Assembly: GCA_023055425.1 (NCBI GenBank)
Contig: JALGPY010000014.1
Location: 14,468,501 to 14,532,500 of the forward strand
DNA length: 64,000 nucleotides
Direction of reading: 5' to 3'
Source of the DNA: Linanthus parryae
Lineage: Eukaryota; Streptophyta; Magnoliopsida; Ericales; Polemoniaceae
The notes below the pieces were generated by a model that worked only from the letters and a program-made list of their open reading frames with translations, had not been told where the DNA came from and did not search any database. This document shows, piece after piece, positions 1-11,924 of this stretch (position 1 is the first letter of the stretch; each line of letters starts with the position of its first letter). The position numbers were made by a program, and so were the translations under genes.

Positions 1-100
1 TCCGGTGATGATCCGAACGGATCTGGATCCTATTTCTCCTATTCGGATTTGGATCGGATCTAACCTGATTCGATCCGGATCCGACCAGTTGCCATCCCTA
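1..100. mobile_element. Right end of a hAT-like element (cut by the window start)
   Basis: The segment is built of short GGATC/GGATCCG/GGATTTGG motifs and ends in TTGCCATCCCTA. Read on the other strand this is TAGGGATGGCAA, a terminal inverted repeat start common to plant hAT non-autonomous elements, followed by degenerate subterminal motifs. The other end lies outside the window, so no target duplication can be checked. Family assignment rests on this terminus only. Confidence 0.45.
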
Positions 101-2844
101 ATTGGGATATATGGGCGATGAATGACTATGGATAAGTGGCAAGCTCTTGGAACAAAACATATAGCTTACGGGACATCCTAGGAACTCCAAACGACGTTAT
201 TCCTGGATATGCTGTTTTGCATTCCCATGAAAATATCTTTGTTGTTAATCGAGTGGTTGTTTACAAGGGCAAGCCTTTTTTTATTTAAAGAAGAATACAT
301 TTGAGCAGCAACCAAACTGCAACCAATGCCAAGTGTGATTTCTATGGGGTAAAAGGCACTTTGCACCCCTATGTTTAGGCATAATGACACTCGACATCCC
401 CATGTATTGGATAATCATAACAAGGAAAGAATCACCACTTCATCATATGATAGACCCAACTATACACACACGCACGCACGCACGCACGCGCGCGCACACA
501 CACACACTGGTAAGTCAAAAACTGAACTAACTAACAAATTAATTGATCGACATGACTCATGAGATTGTGATAGGCTTATTTCAACGGTAGTTGTGATTCC
601 GTAGTAATAATTGGAGCAATTCTGAATGCCCAAAACTTTTAGGAGGTTGGAAGGCGTGAAAACTCGAAATGGCGAGTGATGAAGGCAAATGCATGCAATT
701 AGAGGTCAAAGAGAATTAAAAGTGATAATATGAACGGCTAGCTATAAACAGTACCAACCTTTATAGTACTCAGAAGAGACAGATGTATCAACTAAAAGCA
801 GAAGATATCGAATTACAAGAGTGAGGAGCTAAGTTGAGAATTTTAGTAAACACCAGTTAACTGCTAAAGTATTAGGAAAAAATAGAAAATAACAACCACA
901 AGAATTATGAATTTTCGTAAAATATTCCATCACTAACAGCTCTAGCATATAGTTTAAGAAATACGCTCAAGAATACAAATTTCCAAAAAGCTAACAAACA
1001 ATGAACCAACTAACCAAGTAACGTTTGAGAATGAGTAAACGGGCTCAGATATGTGAGTGATTAGACGAGGACGGCTGTTCCATGACTGCAATCATCATTT
1101 GGCCGACGAGAGGAAACTGAATATTTCATCAACATCCACACTCCTCCTGGTTGCCCTGCCAAGATACAGGTCAATCTCTGACGCATGGAAAGAATGTTGA
1201 TTAATCAGCAAAGAAATGGAGTAGATATTCAATACCACGGTGAGTCGGTGAAGTAGATGCATTTACAACACTCTGAGATGGTGGATAAGTGGAGGAGTAA
1301 CCATCCTCTGAACTCTCTGCCCGAGCATCTTTCTTGATGAACCCCAGTTTCATTCTTGGCTCAAATACACTAGCAGTACCCATCTCTTTGGCCTTTCGGG
1401 ACAAATTTACCTTTGGTGTCAACGTTCCAATTTACAAAGACGTATTCTATAAATAATCATCAATTGGTCATCTGCAAGATAAGCATTAACATACAGAAAC
1501 CATCCTTAATTTTTCTCCCACGCGTAGTTTGACTTCAAATTATGATGTAATATGTATGCACATTTACTTGGTTCATGTTTTTTAACTTATCCCGACTCAT
1601 GAAGATCAGAAGATCAATACGAATAACTCTCTCTCTCTTACATTAGAAACAAGATGAAGTCTAAAAGTCAATAAATCGAATTTCCATGCTGCACAAGAGT
1701 TATCGTCGCACAAAACAGAAATATAGTCTGTTTGGTGGCACAAGCTGGAAATAATATGAGCAAGTAAGCTGGCTCGGAATCTAGGTTGCTGAGATCTTCA
1801 CAATGTGAGATAATCTGCTAGGAGACCAAAAGAGATCTGCATATTTTCAGCTGATTTTTATCTCAACCCAAAATAGGTTACTAAATGTGATTAAATTTGA
1901 AGGAAAGATTTGCATCCGCTAGGAATAGAATATATGTTCCGAATCAGCTACATAGTCCTAGAGTAGAAAATTCTGAAATCAAAGAGAGCTATGTTTACAA
2001 TCTTTTGCTTTATAGCAACCAAAGATTCTACCCTTGCCGGTGGTTGAAAGGATCAATCTTTTCAATAAAGAGAATAGTGACTTCAAGTAAAATTTGTCTG
2101 TCAATATAATGCATTACAATTTAATCCAAGAAATAGATTAGAGAGCATCTCCATCCCTGTATGCCCCTTCAAACCCTCCATCAGGAAATATGTCAACAAG
2201 CCATCTTCATATGTTAAGCGTAACTTCTCCTCAACTAAATTTTGACAGGCTATAAAGTGTGTATGAGTTCAAAGTCCACCAATAGTTCAGAGCAAAGTTG
2301 TCCCTTTTCTTCTCAAGTCAAAAGTATCTCAAGACATCAAAATGTGCTAATGCATTTGAGTTATGATATTAAATCAATAGAGAGAACCGGAAATCTACTC
2401 GTAGTTATGATTTTATCACTGGATTAGGTTATTTTTTAATTAGCTGATGCACTGCAATCGAATAAACTTTCCTGTGAACTGGGTCTCAGATAAAGAAACA
2501 GATTTCACATGACCCAACAAAGACATCTATAACATACCAGTTCTATAGCCACATCACGAAATGTCATTCAGCAATTTCCCCAAAAATAATCGTTTGCACC
2601 ATGTATACAAACTTCAGCTTCTTACCTCAGACCTAAGGAGATGCATTCTTTGTCGCTCACGATTTCACTCTCACGTTGGTCCCATTCCGGGAAGACCTAA
2701 AGCCTGAAGGGAGAGACTTTTCGCCATGGGTTTACTTTACGATTTTGTGGTTTACCTAACATGCGATTCTATAAGTTTCAAGAGGTGTTGGATTGTATGT
2801 TTCTTTCATGTCTTTGGAGTCTCTAGTACGAACTAGTATTATAA
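101..2844. other. Intergenic stretch, no gene supported
   Basis: AT-rich sequence with only short open frames. The best is a 73-codon frame at 1201-1422 on the minus strand, with no recognisable domain, splice context or repeat relationship. A mixed CA/CG microsatellite lies at 463-508. I see no tRNA-like fold, no transposon termini and no DC1 similarity here. Confidence 0.5.
463..508. repeat. Compound (CA)n/(CGCA)n microsatellite
   Basis: Alternating purine-pyrimidine run: ACACAC, then several CGCA units, a CGCGCG core, then ACACAC again. Confidence 0.9.
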
Positions 2845-2845
2845 A

Positions 2846-3106
2846 AAGACACCTTAACCCCTCGGGTTTGTTGCAAAGACACTTTCACCCACTTCTGTTT
2901 AATAAATGACACTTTCACCTCTTTTGTAACTTCAAGACGATGTGTCATTTCATAATATCTATTAAGGGAGAAAATGTGTAGGTAGGGAGCATAAACTATA
3001 TTGAAGTTTGACAAGAGAAGGTGTAAATCCGTGAAAGTGTCATCTTCCAACCAAACTGGAAGGGGGTGAAAGTATCTTTGCTTCAAAGTTGAGGGTGGTG
3101 AAGTGA
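2846..3106. mobile_element. MITE-like element with about 45-bp imperfect inverted ends
   Basis: The left end (about 2846-2891) and the reverse complement of the right end (about 3063-3106) align over about 45 bp. They share GCAAAGAnACTTTCACCC and a CCCTC/CCCCTC block. Further GTGAAAGTGTCAT-type motifs in both orientations lie between them. No clear target duplication was found, so superfamily is open; the ends resemble Mutator-type MITEs. No coding capacity. Confidence 0.5.
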
Positions 3107-3178
3107 TTTCCCCCATTTTAAACTATGCAATTGTCATCATAAGAATCTGGGCTCCACTTGCATATCTTTCTTCCTAAT

Positions 3179-3307
3179 AATTTTTTAGTGCTAAAAAAAA
3201 CACTCCGCGGTGTTCTATCACCAATTAGTGTCTGTCAATCAATCACTCATAGTACTTTAATTGGTTATAGAGCACCACGTGGTGCTCTTTTGGAGCACTA
3301 AAAAATT
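3179..3307. mobile_element. Short foldback MITE
   Basis: A perfect 14-bp inverted repeat, AATTTTTTAGTGCT (3179-3192) and its complement (3294-3307), encloses about 100 bp. The arms keep pairing imperfectly inward through an ACACTCCGCGGTGTTC block on the left and AGCACCACGTGGTGCT on the right, then a CACCAATTA/TTAATTGG pair. The right-hand block (3271-3286) is itself a perfect 16-bp palindrome containing CACGTG. Target duplication not resolved. Confidence 0.7.
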
Positions 3308-4276
3308 GCTCCTTTCTTCCAAACAACAGTGGTTAGCATCTATGACACCCCGAGTTCGAATTGGTCGAGTTTGCTTTGTGAAGATTTTGGAGGTAAATGG
3401 CAACTCGTATCTCTGTGTTTTAGCTCAATAACACCGTGTAGCTTTGTGGTACGACAAATCATCACTATGCACCTCTTATTGTGTCTAACTAGGGACATCA
3501 ACTACCCTTAAACTAACAAAGTTGAATTTCGTCCATTTCATTGTGAAATTTCTTGGCTCGAGTATATCCCTCATCCCATCACCGCCAAACCCACCTCCAG
3601 TAACCTTGGAAATGGATGCACATATGACATAGGCCCTTGAGATGTGTACTAAAAGCAATGATAAGAGTAACCAAAATATATCTACAAAAGAGTTGGTATT
3701 CGACAATGCATTTTTTCAAACTTCTCAAATGCACCCAGAGCAATTAAAACATGGAAGGCCTTAAGAGCACCTCAGACACATTAGATTTGATAACGGAAAA
3801 ATTAAACATCTTCCGCGTAATCATCAAAGAACAATAAGGACTATTGCTGCACCAAGGTTCAAAACGGAAAATTGGCATTCTCCAATTCTGCATACCCCAA
3901 CAAAGGTAAAAGAATCATGTTAGTCCCAAACCAACATGGTAAACCTTTTTCATAAGGGAACTCCCTATTTGCAGAAGCTAAACTGTCCGTACTCAAAAGT
4001 CATAACGGTTAGAGTATAAATCACCTCTGATAGCTTTCGCTCCACTCCATCAGTATATTAGCCAACTAATTTTATTTTTCACTACTACCATTTTTATACA
4101 TGTTCAGGGACAACATCTCTTCTACTCGCATAGTGTAAGATCACATAAGTATCTGAAACAGAATTGAAGATATTGTATCAAACACCTAAGCTTTAAGTAT
4201 TCAATTTAATAAGTTTGGAAATTGAAAACTCGTCAAATTTATTGACATGAAATTGATGAGATACGCAAAGAAGAGT
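3308..4276. other. Intergenic stretch, nothing recognised
   Basis: Unannotated AT-rich sequence between the foldback MITE and the first copy of the DC1 3'-flank duplication. Only short open frames without domain features are present. Confidence 0.5.
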
Positions 4277-5123
4277 TACAAAAGTGATCCCTTTTGGTAT
4301 ATGCATCTTTGCCTCAAGCTTCTTAAATTTGGGGAAATATGTGAGGCTCCTAAGAATATCCACATTAGAATGTACTAATATGAAGATGAATAAATACTTT
4401 GACAAGTAAAGCAACTGCTACCTCACAAAATTTGAAATATGAGGTTCAGCCTGCATTAACAAGATATCACATTTGTTTCTAGGTTAACCAAGGAAAAATA
4501 GAACAATCGACAGTAACCCAAAAAATTAAGTTAAATTTAAATGTTTCGAAGAACACCTTAACCATGTGGTTTACCCAATTGTCTGGAAAAGAGAATTGCT
4601 AAGTTTAGTAGAGCTCCTTATCATTCTGGAACCCTTTAACTCTGTCCTTAGAAAATTCTCAATCAGCTAAAACTCTTCATCACTCCCTGATACTTGAACT
4701 TCGTCCTCTAAAGTGCATGTTTGGTGAACCATAAACTTGCAGTCTGAGCATAGTAAAGCAAACCCATGACTAAAAGTCTCTTCTGTGCGACAGATAATGC
4801 ATTTTTGGGAGGTCTTTACTGGATGGAACCAAATTGAGAATGCAACTGTGAAGATGAATTTATATAGCAAGTTTGATATAGGCTTGCCAGATGCATCTAG
4901 CATGCATAGTTTGGTCGCAATCCACATAGTAATAGAACCACTTTGGGATTACATCTTTCTGGCGTATCTCACAGACGGACTCTTCAACGCCTTCAATTGC
5001 CAAATATGTTAATGGAAATGGATGTTTTTCATATGTATCAAGTGTAAAAGTACATTCAGTACATCTAAATCCACACCCAAAGAATGAATGCTCGCGCTGT
5101 TTGAGTTGAAAGAAATAATACAA
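4277..5123 (-). repeat. Segmental duplication, copy 1 (DC1 last exon plus 3' flank)
   Basis: Copy 1 of a unit seen again at 5156-6513 and, partly, at 37600-38776. The shared left edge reads GTGATCCCTTTTGGTATATG. The unit runs through about 390 bp of non-coding 3' flank into a degraded last exon of a DC1 gene in minus orientation. It lies downstream of gene A in the same orientation, which suggests local tandem duplication of the gene's 3' end. Confidence 0.75.
4667..5123 (-). pseudogene. DC1-domain gene fragment (last exon), copy 1
   Basis: Minus-strand reading gives the C-terminal third of a DC1 protein in two frames: first (5123 to about 4860) motifs such as FFGCGFRCTECTFTLDTY, KHPFPLTY and CDQTMHARCIWQAY, then after a frameshift (4927-4667) CIICRTEETFSHGF and CKFMVHQTC. 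The same order is found in exon 3 of gene A. Relative to gene A, the stretch between the DTY and KHPFPLTY motifs is deleted and one CxxC cysteine pair is damaged (CEIRQKD instead of CEICEED). There are no upstream exons and no start. This is a dead fragment. Confidence 0.85.
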
Positions 5124-5443
5124 TTATCCATTTGGATTTACTTATTGTGGACTGAAGAGTGATCCCTTTTGGTATATGCATCTTTGCCTTAAGCTTCTTA
5201 AATTTAAGGAAAGATGTGAGGCTCCTAAGAATATCCACATTAGAATGTACTATATATGAAGATGAACAAATACTTTGACAAGTAACGCAACTACTCCCTC
5301 ACTAAAATTGAAATATGAGGTTCAACCGGCATTAACAAGATATCATATTGTTTCTAGGTTAACCAAAGAAAAATAAAACAACCCAAAAAAATAAGTAAAT
5401 CCAAATGTTTCGAAGAACACCTTAACCATGTGGTTGACCCAAG

Positions 5444-5927
5444 CTATGTTGCACGGGTGCTTCTGATTGGCCGCGCACCCGCACCGGGTGCTTCTGGGTG
5501 CTTTGTGGGTTCTTCGCGGGTGCTTTGTTGACAAGGTAGGGTCACTTTTAAGAGTTTTAGTTTTTTTAAGAATAATTTTAAAAGTTTTAGTTGAGAGGTC
5601 TTCCAAATACAACTAGAATTTAACAAAGAAATCTATGTGAACATTTTTTAATCCTTAGATTACTCATCTCCACAGCTAAGAACAAAGACACGTATAGTAA
5701 CCTTGTATCTTCGAATGTGTGAATGAATGTTTGTTCTATTATAATATGATCCCTACTATTGTCGTTATTATATTAGTATAATGGTATCCTTAATAATATC
5801 AGATAAAAATATAAATAATGTGGCCGCACCACCGCCGCACCCGCACCCTTGATTTTTTGGAATTTTCCGCACCCGCACCCAGTTCCCGAATCAGCACCTG
5901 CACCGCACCCGCACTCGTGCTACATAG
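5444..5927. mobile_element. hAT-type MITE, 484 bp, with 8-bp target site duplication
   Basis: Flanked by perfect 8-bp direct repeats GACCCAAG (5436-5443 and 5928-5935). Terminal inverted repeats are CTATGTTGCACGGGTGC on the left and CTATGTAGCACGAGTGC when the right end is read in reverse. Next to each end are clusters of GCACCCGCACC motifs, typical subterminal repeats. The 8-bp duplication and the termini fit the hAT superfamily. There is no open frame of note. The empty site is visible in the neighbouring duplicate (around 4590), so the boundaries are firm. Confidence 0.9.
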
Positions 5928-5989
5928 GACCCAAGTGTCTAAGAAAGAGGATTGCTAAGTTGAGTAGAGCTCCTTATCATTCTGGAACC

Positions 5990-6500
5990 CTTTCACTCTG
6001 TCCTCAGAAAATTCTCCATCAGCCGAAATCTCTGCATCACTCCCTGTTACTTGAACTTCGTCCTCAGAAGTGTGTGTTAGGTGAACCATAAACTTGCAGT
6101 CTGAGCATAGTAAAGCAAACCCATGACAAAAAGTCTCTTCTGTGCGACAGATAATGCATTTTGGGAGGGTCTTTACTGGATGGAACTAAATTGAGAATGC
6201 AACTGTGAAGATGAATTTATAAAGCAAGTTTGATATAGGCTTGCCAGATGCATCTAGCATGCATAGTTTGGTCGCAATCCACATAGTAATAGAACCACTT
6301 TGGGATTACATCTTCCTGGCGTATCTCACAGACGGACTTTACAATTCCCTCAATTGCCAATGTGTTAATGGAAATGGATGTTTTTCACATCTGTGCTCAA
6401 CTGTTCTGGGCAAGAGAGCACATTATGTATCAAGTGTAGAAGTACATTCAGTACATCTAAATCCACACCCAAAGAATGAACGCTCGCGCTGTTTGAGTTG
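5990..6500 (-). pseudogene. DC1-domain gene fragment (last exon), copy 2
   Basis: The same part of a DC1 last exon as at 4667-5123, again minus strand and broken by frame changes and stops. Unlike copy 1 it keeps the segment around 6381-6440 encoding the stretch before KHPFP, so the deletion in copy 1 came after the duplication. There is no start and no upstream exons. It sits just downstream of gene A. Confidence 0.8.
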
Positions 6501-6513
6501 AAAGAAATAATAC

Positions 6514-7198
6514 AATTATCTTTTCCATGGGCTATTCATTGGTAGATCAATCACAAACTCTACCTTGTAACAAAATTATAATAGAAAGTAAGAAAATGCA
6601 TCAGGATATTTTCTTTTTAGGTGAAACACAATCTCTATTTAAGAAAAGACAAAATAAGCACAATCGATCTATAGACAATACTTCTACAATTTGACAATAT
6701 AAATGAAAAGACCACCATTAAAATTTTATATCTAAATTTAGCTCCTACAACTGCAATATAATTAAGTACTACTAACATAAGGATGATGCTCTTATGAAGA
6801 AATAACCTTCCATGAGGTACACAATGATTATCAATGTACTTCCGAAGAATGCTAAATTTAGGAAAAGATTGAGCCCCTTAAGAATATGCAGGTCTATTTA
6901 AGCTTCCCTAAGATTGAGGCTCTTATGAATCTCAATAAATTGTATCTGATGATCAATATCATATGCGTTTAAAAAAGCTTCGGACACAACTGCTTCTGCA
7001 CCACACTAGAAACCACAGTTGTATCCAGATTATCAAATGCAAAATGGAACAAAAGACAATAGGAGTACATAATGATATGAGAACTTTGTGGACAATAGCA
7101 GAATGATCCTGATCACTACAAATTTTCCTCTGGAAAATCTCCATAATTATGTGGTACCTCAACTTTTTTCTCTGAAAGAACTTCAACACTGTGATACT
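6514..7198. other. 3' flank of DC1 gene A
   Basis: AT-rich non-coding sequence between the duplicated DC1 debris and the stop codon of gene A. It presumably includes the 3' untranslated region and polyadenylation signals of gene A. The part just after the stop still resembles coding sequence of the paralogue's acidic tail in a shifted frame, so the tail of gene A was probably lost by mutation. Confidence 0.45.
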
Positions 7199-10100
7199 TC
7201 AACAAGGCCCTATCGATAGTTTAACTTCATTCTCAAAAGTGCATGTTAGGTGAACCAGAAACTCACAATCTTTGCACAGGAAGGCAAACCCATGGCCAAA
7301 AGTCTCTTGCTCCTCACAAATGACGCATGGGGGAAGGTCATTACTGGCTGAAACCAAAGTGAGATTGCAACTATGAAGATGAAATCTATAGAAGCGCTCA
7401 AATTTGATGTAAGCTTGCCAGATGCATCTAGCATGAATAGATTGGTCACATTCCTCACAGTGATAGAACCACTTTGGGATTATATCTTCCTCGCATATCT
7501 CACATACATACTCTTCAACGCCATCTATTGCCGAATATGTTAATGGGAAAGGATGTTTATCATATACGTGCTTGAGTCTTTTGGGCAAGAGAGCACAATA
7601 TGTATCAAGAGTGAAAGCACAAGCAGTGCATCTGAATCCGCAGCCAAAAAATGATTTCTCACATGCATTACACCAAGTCATGGTGTTCATAAATGTGCTC
7701 TGCAGAACATGAGGGTGAGCTTCATGCTTGATATAATGTGGTAAGTCAACACTTGTGATCTCCATGACCAGTTTGCCATTAAAGAAACTAAAAGTGGGTC
7801 CACTATAGTCTTTTCCATCAACGTGGAAGGTTGGCCAAGTCGATGAACCTCGGACAAGATTTATGAAGGCAGGAGTTAGATCAATAGCGTTTAGTTTGGC
7901 TTGATCTGCAAATATGATCATCGGGTGGCGATGGTGCTCCTTCGTCGCTCTATTTGTGGCTTTTGTGTCTAGTATTGATTCATCAGGAAGTGGGAGTTGG
8001 ATCACAATGGCAGTTGCATTGATGGTTGCTTCATTCTCCTTCCTGAAAAACATCAATATTTATTTAATTTCCTTTCTCTTTGAAAGAAAGAGAACAAAAT
8101 GACAACATTGCAACCCAACATAAATTAATATAGATAATAGAGACAAAACCTGTGGGGATCGGAGCAATCATAAATATGAGTGAAGTATCGGCATTGTTCA
8201 CAATAGTATGCCCAGTTATGGCGTTTCATGTATTTTGCGCAGATTTGACAGTATACACTCTCTCCATGGAACTTTTCCGGGATAGAATAGATGAGATTAA
8301 GGTTATGCTTATGCTCATGAGAAGATGTCCCTTTAACCACAGGTAATGAAGCACATTGCTCGTGTGCCCAAAACTGGCAAGTGTTGCATTGGTATGAGAC
8401 TCCTTCAGTATCTTTATCACAAGCATGACATTTGAAGGATGGTTTCGTGTGTGAAAGGACCAAAGGGTGTCGTGGGTGAAATTCTTTCTCCCACTTGATT
8501 GCCCTGAGAGCACATAAGATATCTACACCAAAGTTGCATGAAGAACAACAATAGGCAAAGCCATTGCATTCTGCTTCGCAGACAGCACATGTTCCTTTTA
8601 GACCTGCATATTGATTAAGAGTGCAATTTGGGTGCATTTGGTGTTTGATCTGTGAGGGCATGCCCGCGCATAGTTTATGCAAGTGATATGATTTGCAGTA
8701 TGTACATACGTAGTATGGACACCCTAAGATGTTTTGTCGACAACCATGGCACTCTCGTGCTGTAGCTTGAACTATATTGGTGTCAATAGCTTCTTCTTCT
8801 TCTTCAACCAAGAGCAGTGGATGTTCATGGCCAATATGTTGAAGCTCCTTGTACCTGAAATAGAGTCACACACTAGAGGTTGTAGTCTGGTTCCAGGAGG
8901 GGAAGCGCATAAAAAGGAAAAGGGCGTATTGCACTAACAATCCTTGAGCGTTGGTGTAAATACAATACCTGCCCTCACCTTTGAGAACATCAAAATCCCC
9001 CTACCGGTGTCAGTGTTGAACGACGAAATGACTCGCATACTCTGTAGACTAAATTAACATTTTATGTGTGTAACTGTTTAGGACACTTCTAAAATGGGCA
9101 CTTTGACCACCTAACATATATCAAATTATTTTAGCGGAAATTAAAATGAAAGATTTAATCAAATCTTTCATTAAAAATTGATTAAGGGCTATTTTGGGGA
9201 TGATGTGGCCTTTCAAAAAGCTGTTGTGCAGGAAGTGCTGTGAGAGAGCAGCCGCATAAATCCTTTAAAAATGTGAGGTAAACTTCTTATAAAACATGTT
9301 GTAGAAAAATATTTTTGAATTTTGTGTTTAGATATGATTGTTTTATACTTGCGGTAAGTGTTGAAATGACAATGTCAGCCACTATTACAATTATACGTTT
9401 TTTAAAATTTATTGTTATTGATAAAAATGTCTATTAATAAAATTCTCAAAAAACAGGTCCAAAAAAGCAACGTCTCCCCTGCTTTTCAAAAGCTGTCCAG
9501 AAAGCAGGTATATAGTAATTTACCAAACACATCAACTGCTGCTTTTGACACCATAAAACAGTTTTTTATGAAGTAAAAAATTACTAAACAGACTCTAAAT
9601 CTTGAATTTTATTGGTCCAACATTTTGAGGAAATTAAACTTCTAAAATCGGCACTTGACCACCTAACCAAAAGGTAAAACTCAGGTTGAATGACAATAAG
9701 ATGTCTAAGACAACAGTTAAACGAGATGTGATTTGCTGGACTAGGAATGGCGGCTCGGTACTGTGTGTCACTCCACTTTTATTATACATGTCAAAACGTG
9801 GGTGGTGTAGAGCTCTACGTGCACCTAAAATAGAATAGTTTAACATTGGCATACGGAGTCAGGATTTTGAGATCCATATATGTATAGATTGGTGTGAAAA
9901 AAAAAATTATTTGTTAGGGAGCATCAATCGGGAAGAACAATATGGGATAAATTTAATTCATATGAAGAAAACAGTACAGTAAAAAAGATTGGAATAGAGT
10001 TCGAACCTGATAGTGGCGTAATCATAAACGTGAGTGAAGTATTGGCATTCTACACAACAGTAAGCCCATTGTCTGCCTCGCTCGATAACCTGTATGCAGA

Positions 10101-10713
10101 TTCGACAGGTAACGGATGCGTTCACTGGGCGGAGTAGAAGTTGGTGAGGATGAGAAGGAGATTGGACACTGAGAGGCACGGGCGTACAATGAGGATGGAC
10201 GATGAAATCGCAGTAATTGCATCCGAAACACGGGTCTTCTTCCTCCTTAGTTATGATGATGCCACAAGCCCAACACAGTAAATCTGTTGACCGTGTAAAA
10301 ATAGGATGAACTGGATGTTCGTGGAACGAATGTAAGGATTCGAGTTGCGTTTCCAATGCACATCTGAAGTCTACTACACCATCGCACTCCGAACAAACGT
10401 ACGCTAAACGATACCATTCGTAGCTGCAGATAGAGCACTTTTGGTCCGGTCGGATGTATTTCGTGAGAGCTATGTAGCCACCGCAAAGCCGATGGAAATC
10501 TGGTATGGTCATGGGCATTTCGAAACAAGCTTGGTGTAGACAGAAGAAAGCGCAACCTTCTTCGCAGCGGTAGTACGGAACCCCCTCCGTGATCTTGTGG
10601 GTGCAACCATAACAACGAAGGAAGGATCTGTAAGAATTACTATCTTCTTCGTCTTCTTTTCCTTGTACCAAAGTCAACGCATGATCATGGCTAAAATGTT
10701 TCTTCTCTGCCAT
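7199..10713 (-). CDS. DC1-domain (Cys/His-rich C1) protein, gene A, three exons
   Basis: Complement of exons 10007-10713, 8150-8854 and 7199-8042, joined by GT-AG introns that both split a codon as AG|G; the joined frame is open for 751 residues. About eleven DC1-like modules (CxxC, CxxC, HxxC pattern) are visible: roughly four in residues 1-235 (for example CYGCTHKITEG and CRICIQVIERG), four in 236-470 (CHGCRQN, CHACDKDTEG, CQICAKYMK) and three in 471-751 (CNACEKSFFGCGF, CEICEED, CVICEEQETFGHGF). DC1 modules are plant-specific zinc-binding relatives of the C1 domain. Members have been tied to stress and signalling, but no ligand or activity can be read from the sequence. The ATG at 10713 lies in GATACCATGGCA, also kept upstream of gene B. 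No signal peptide or membrane segment is seen. Intron 1 is 1,152 bp and intron 2 is 107 bp. The protein ends earlier than gene B, lacking its acidic tail. Exon joins are predicted. Confidence 0.85.
8855..10006 (-). other. Intron 1 of gene A, with a direct-repeat-flanked insert
   Basis: 1,152-bp intron. A block of about 30 bp, ACTTCTAAAATnGGCACTTTGACCACC-like, occurs at 9085-9115 and again at 9638-9667 in the same orientation. Between them lies AT-rich sequence with AGCAGC/GCTGCT-rich parts in opposite orientations (for example near 9215-9255 and 9465-9560) that resembles a non-autonomous DNA element. Clear termini could not be fixed. Intron 1 of gene B (33784-34526, 743 bp) lacks this and holds nothing I recognise. 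Confidence 0.45.
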
Positions 10714-11686
10714 GGTATCTCTCGATTGTTTTGAAGAACTGGAAACTGATTATGTGTGTGTGCGCGCTGGTCTGTGTCCCCTCTTTTCTATTATGCATTC
10801 GAGGTGTTCCACGAAATGCCCTTCACATATTTCCATGGTCAACACTCAACTTTTAGTACCGGAAACAGGGAAACTTGTCCCCACGTTGCAACTGGTACAC
10901 TCCTATTTCTCCCTATTTTGATTTGTATACTAGTCAATTTGACGGAGTGATTTAGATCGTAGAAACGATACGATTTTTTGATAATTTTTTCATCGTGTTA
11001 TAGAACAACTTTTACTAGAACAACGTGATAAAATAATAAAAAATATTATCCAATGAACATTGGTAAATGTCAAAATACAAAGAAAGATATTAACAAGAGT
11101 GGTAGTATTTTGCTAATTTATTTTCGTTTCGAGAAATTTTGGTCACTCTAAGAGCATTATGTAAGCATGACACTATGTATTATACATCATTCATTAACTG
11201 ACATATGTCTCCATTAAAATTAACCACTACTCCTATATGTTATAAGAAAATCAGATTCCTACTTAGCCATTTTTTGACACGCTCACCCACTTTTATTTCA
11301 CTAGTTATAAGCATGTAGTTGAACGTGATATTAAATTTGTTATAGTATAGGAGCATAAACTTAAATGATAGTATTTATAGCAGAATACCAAGAAACAAAA
11401 TACGATTAATGATAACTATAACTCAAGCGATTAATTTGATTCTTTTTTGCACATTTATATTTGAAATTGGGAAGATAAAAAGCAAGACATAAGTACCGCA
11501 ATATTTTAAAATCGATGAATAATTACAACATTTAATACTCAAATATGCAGATAAGTGAAAATTGAAGTGCGTGTAAATTTGTATTTGACATACAAATGAT
11601 TTCTAAAGATTCATATGTCCCTCAACGATGCAAATTGACCTGGAGAACATAGGTGATGATAATTTTTTCGTTGTCCTCTTAAGTCA
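10714..11686. promoter_or_regulatory. 5' flank of gene A and ancestral spacer of the DC1 pair
   Basis: AT-rich, non-coding sequence upstream of the gene A start. It presumably contains the promoter; no single TATA box or other element stands out enough to call. It ends at AGTCA (11682-11686), the left target duplication of the Copia element. With 25501-26111 and 32774-33054 it makes up the roughly 1.9 kb that would separate the two DC1 starts without the insertions. Confidence 0.4.
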
Positions 11687-11693
11687 TGTTATG

Positions 11694-11739
<46 letters not shown>

Positions 11740-11791
11740 GATGTGCATTTGTTCCACATCGCTCTAGCTTATTATCTTCACTCCTTGTATA

Positions 11792-11838
<47 letters not shown>

Positions 11839-11912
11839 CTCTTGTACATTATTTCACTTAAGTTGAATACAAGATTGTTCGTCTTCAATCGCTTCCGCTA
11901 CGAATTATGACA
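11687..11912 (+). repeat. 5' LTR of the decayed Copia
   Basis: Starts TGTTATGATATATA and ends TTATGACA. It contains (TA)n/(CA)n runs and a conserved GTGCATTTGTnCCACATCGC block, repeated in the 3' LTR at about 25356. The two LTRs differ at several sites outside the microsatellites and in microsatellite length. Confidence 0.88.
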
Positions 11913-11924
11913 TGGTATCGGAAC
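11913..11924 (+). promoter_or_regulatory. Primer-binding site (tRNA-Met type)
   Basis: TGGTATCGGAAC lies directly after the 5' LTR. It differs from the usual plant Copia site TGGTATCAGAGC at two positions. Confidence 0.8.

Larger units (their letters stand above)
5156..6513 (-). repeat. Segmental duplication, copy 2, split by a hAT MITE
   Basis: Follows copy 1 almost directly (about 32 bp apart) and matches it along its length once the 484-bp MITE at 5444-5927 and its 8-bp target duplication are removed. About 866 bp then remain, versus 847 bp in copy 1. Both copies end at the same AAAGAAATAATACAATTATC sequence. The MITE must have landed after the duplication, because copy 1 lacks it. Confidence 0.8.

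Noticed and set aside
1201..1422. 73-codon minus-strand frame as a gene
   Set aside because: No recognisable motif, no splice or promoter context, and the length is within chance for this sequence.
10022..10615. Second open frames on the minus strand within exon 1 of gene A
   Set aside because: Shifted-frame shadows of the DC1 coding sequence, without cysteine-pair patterns.
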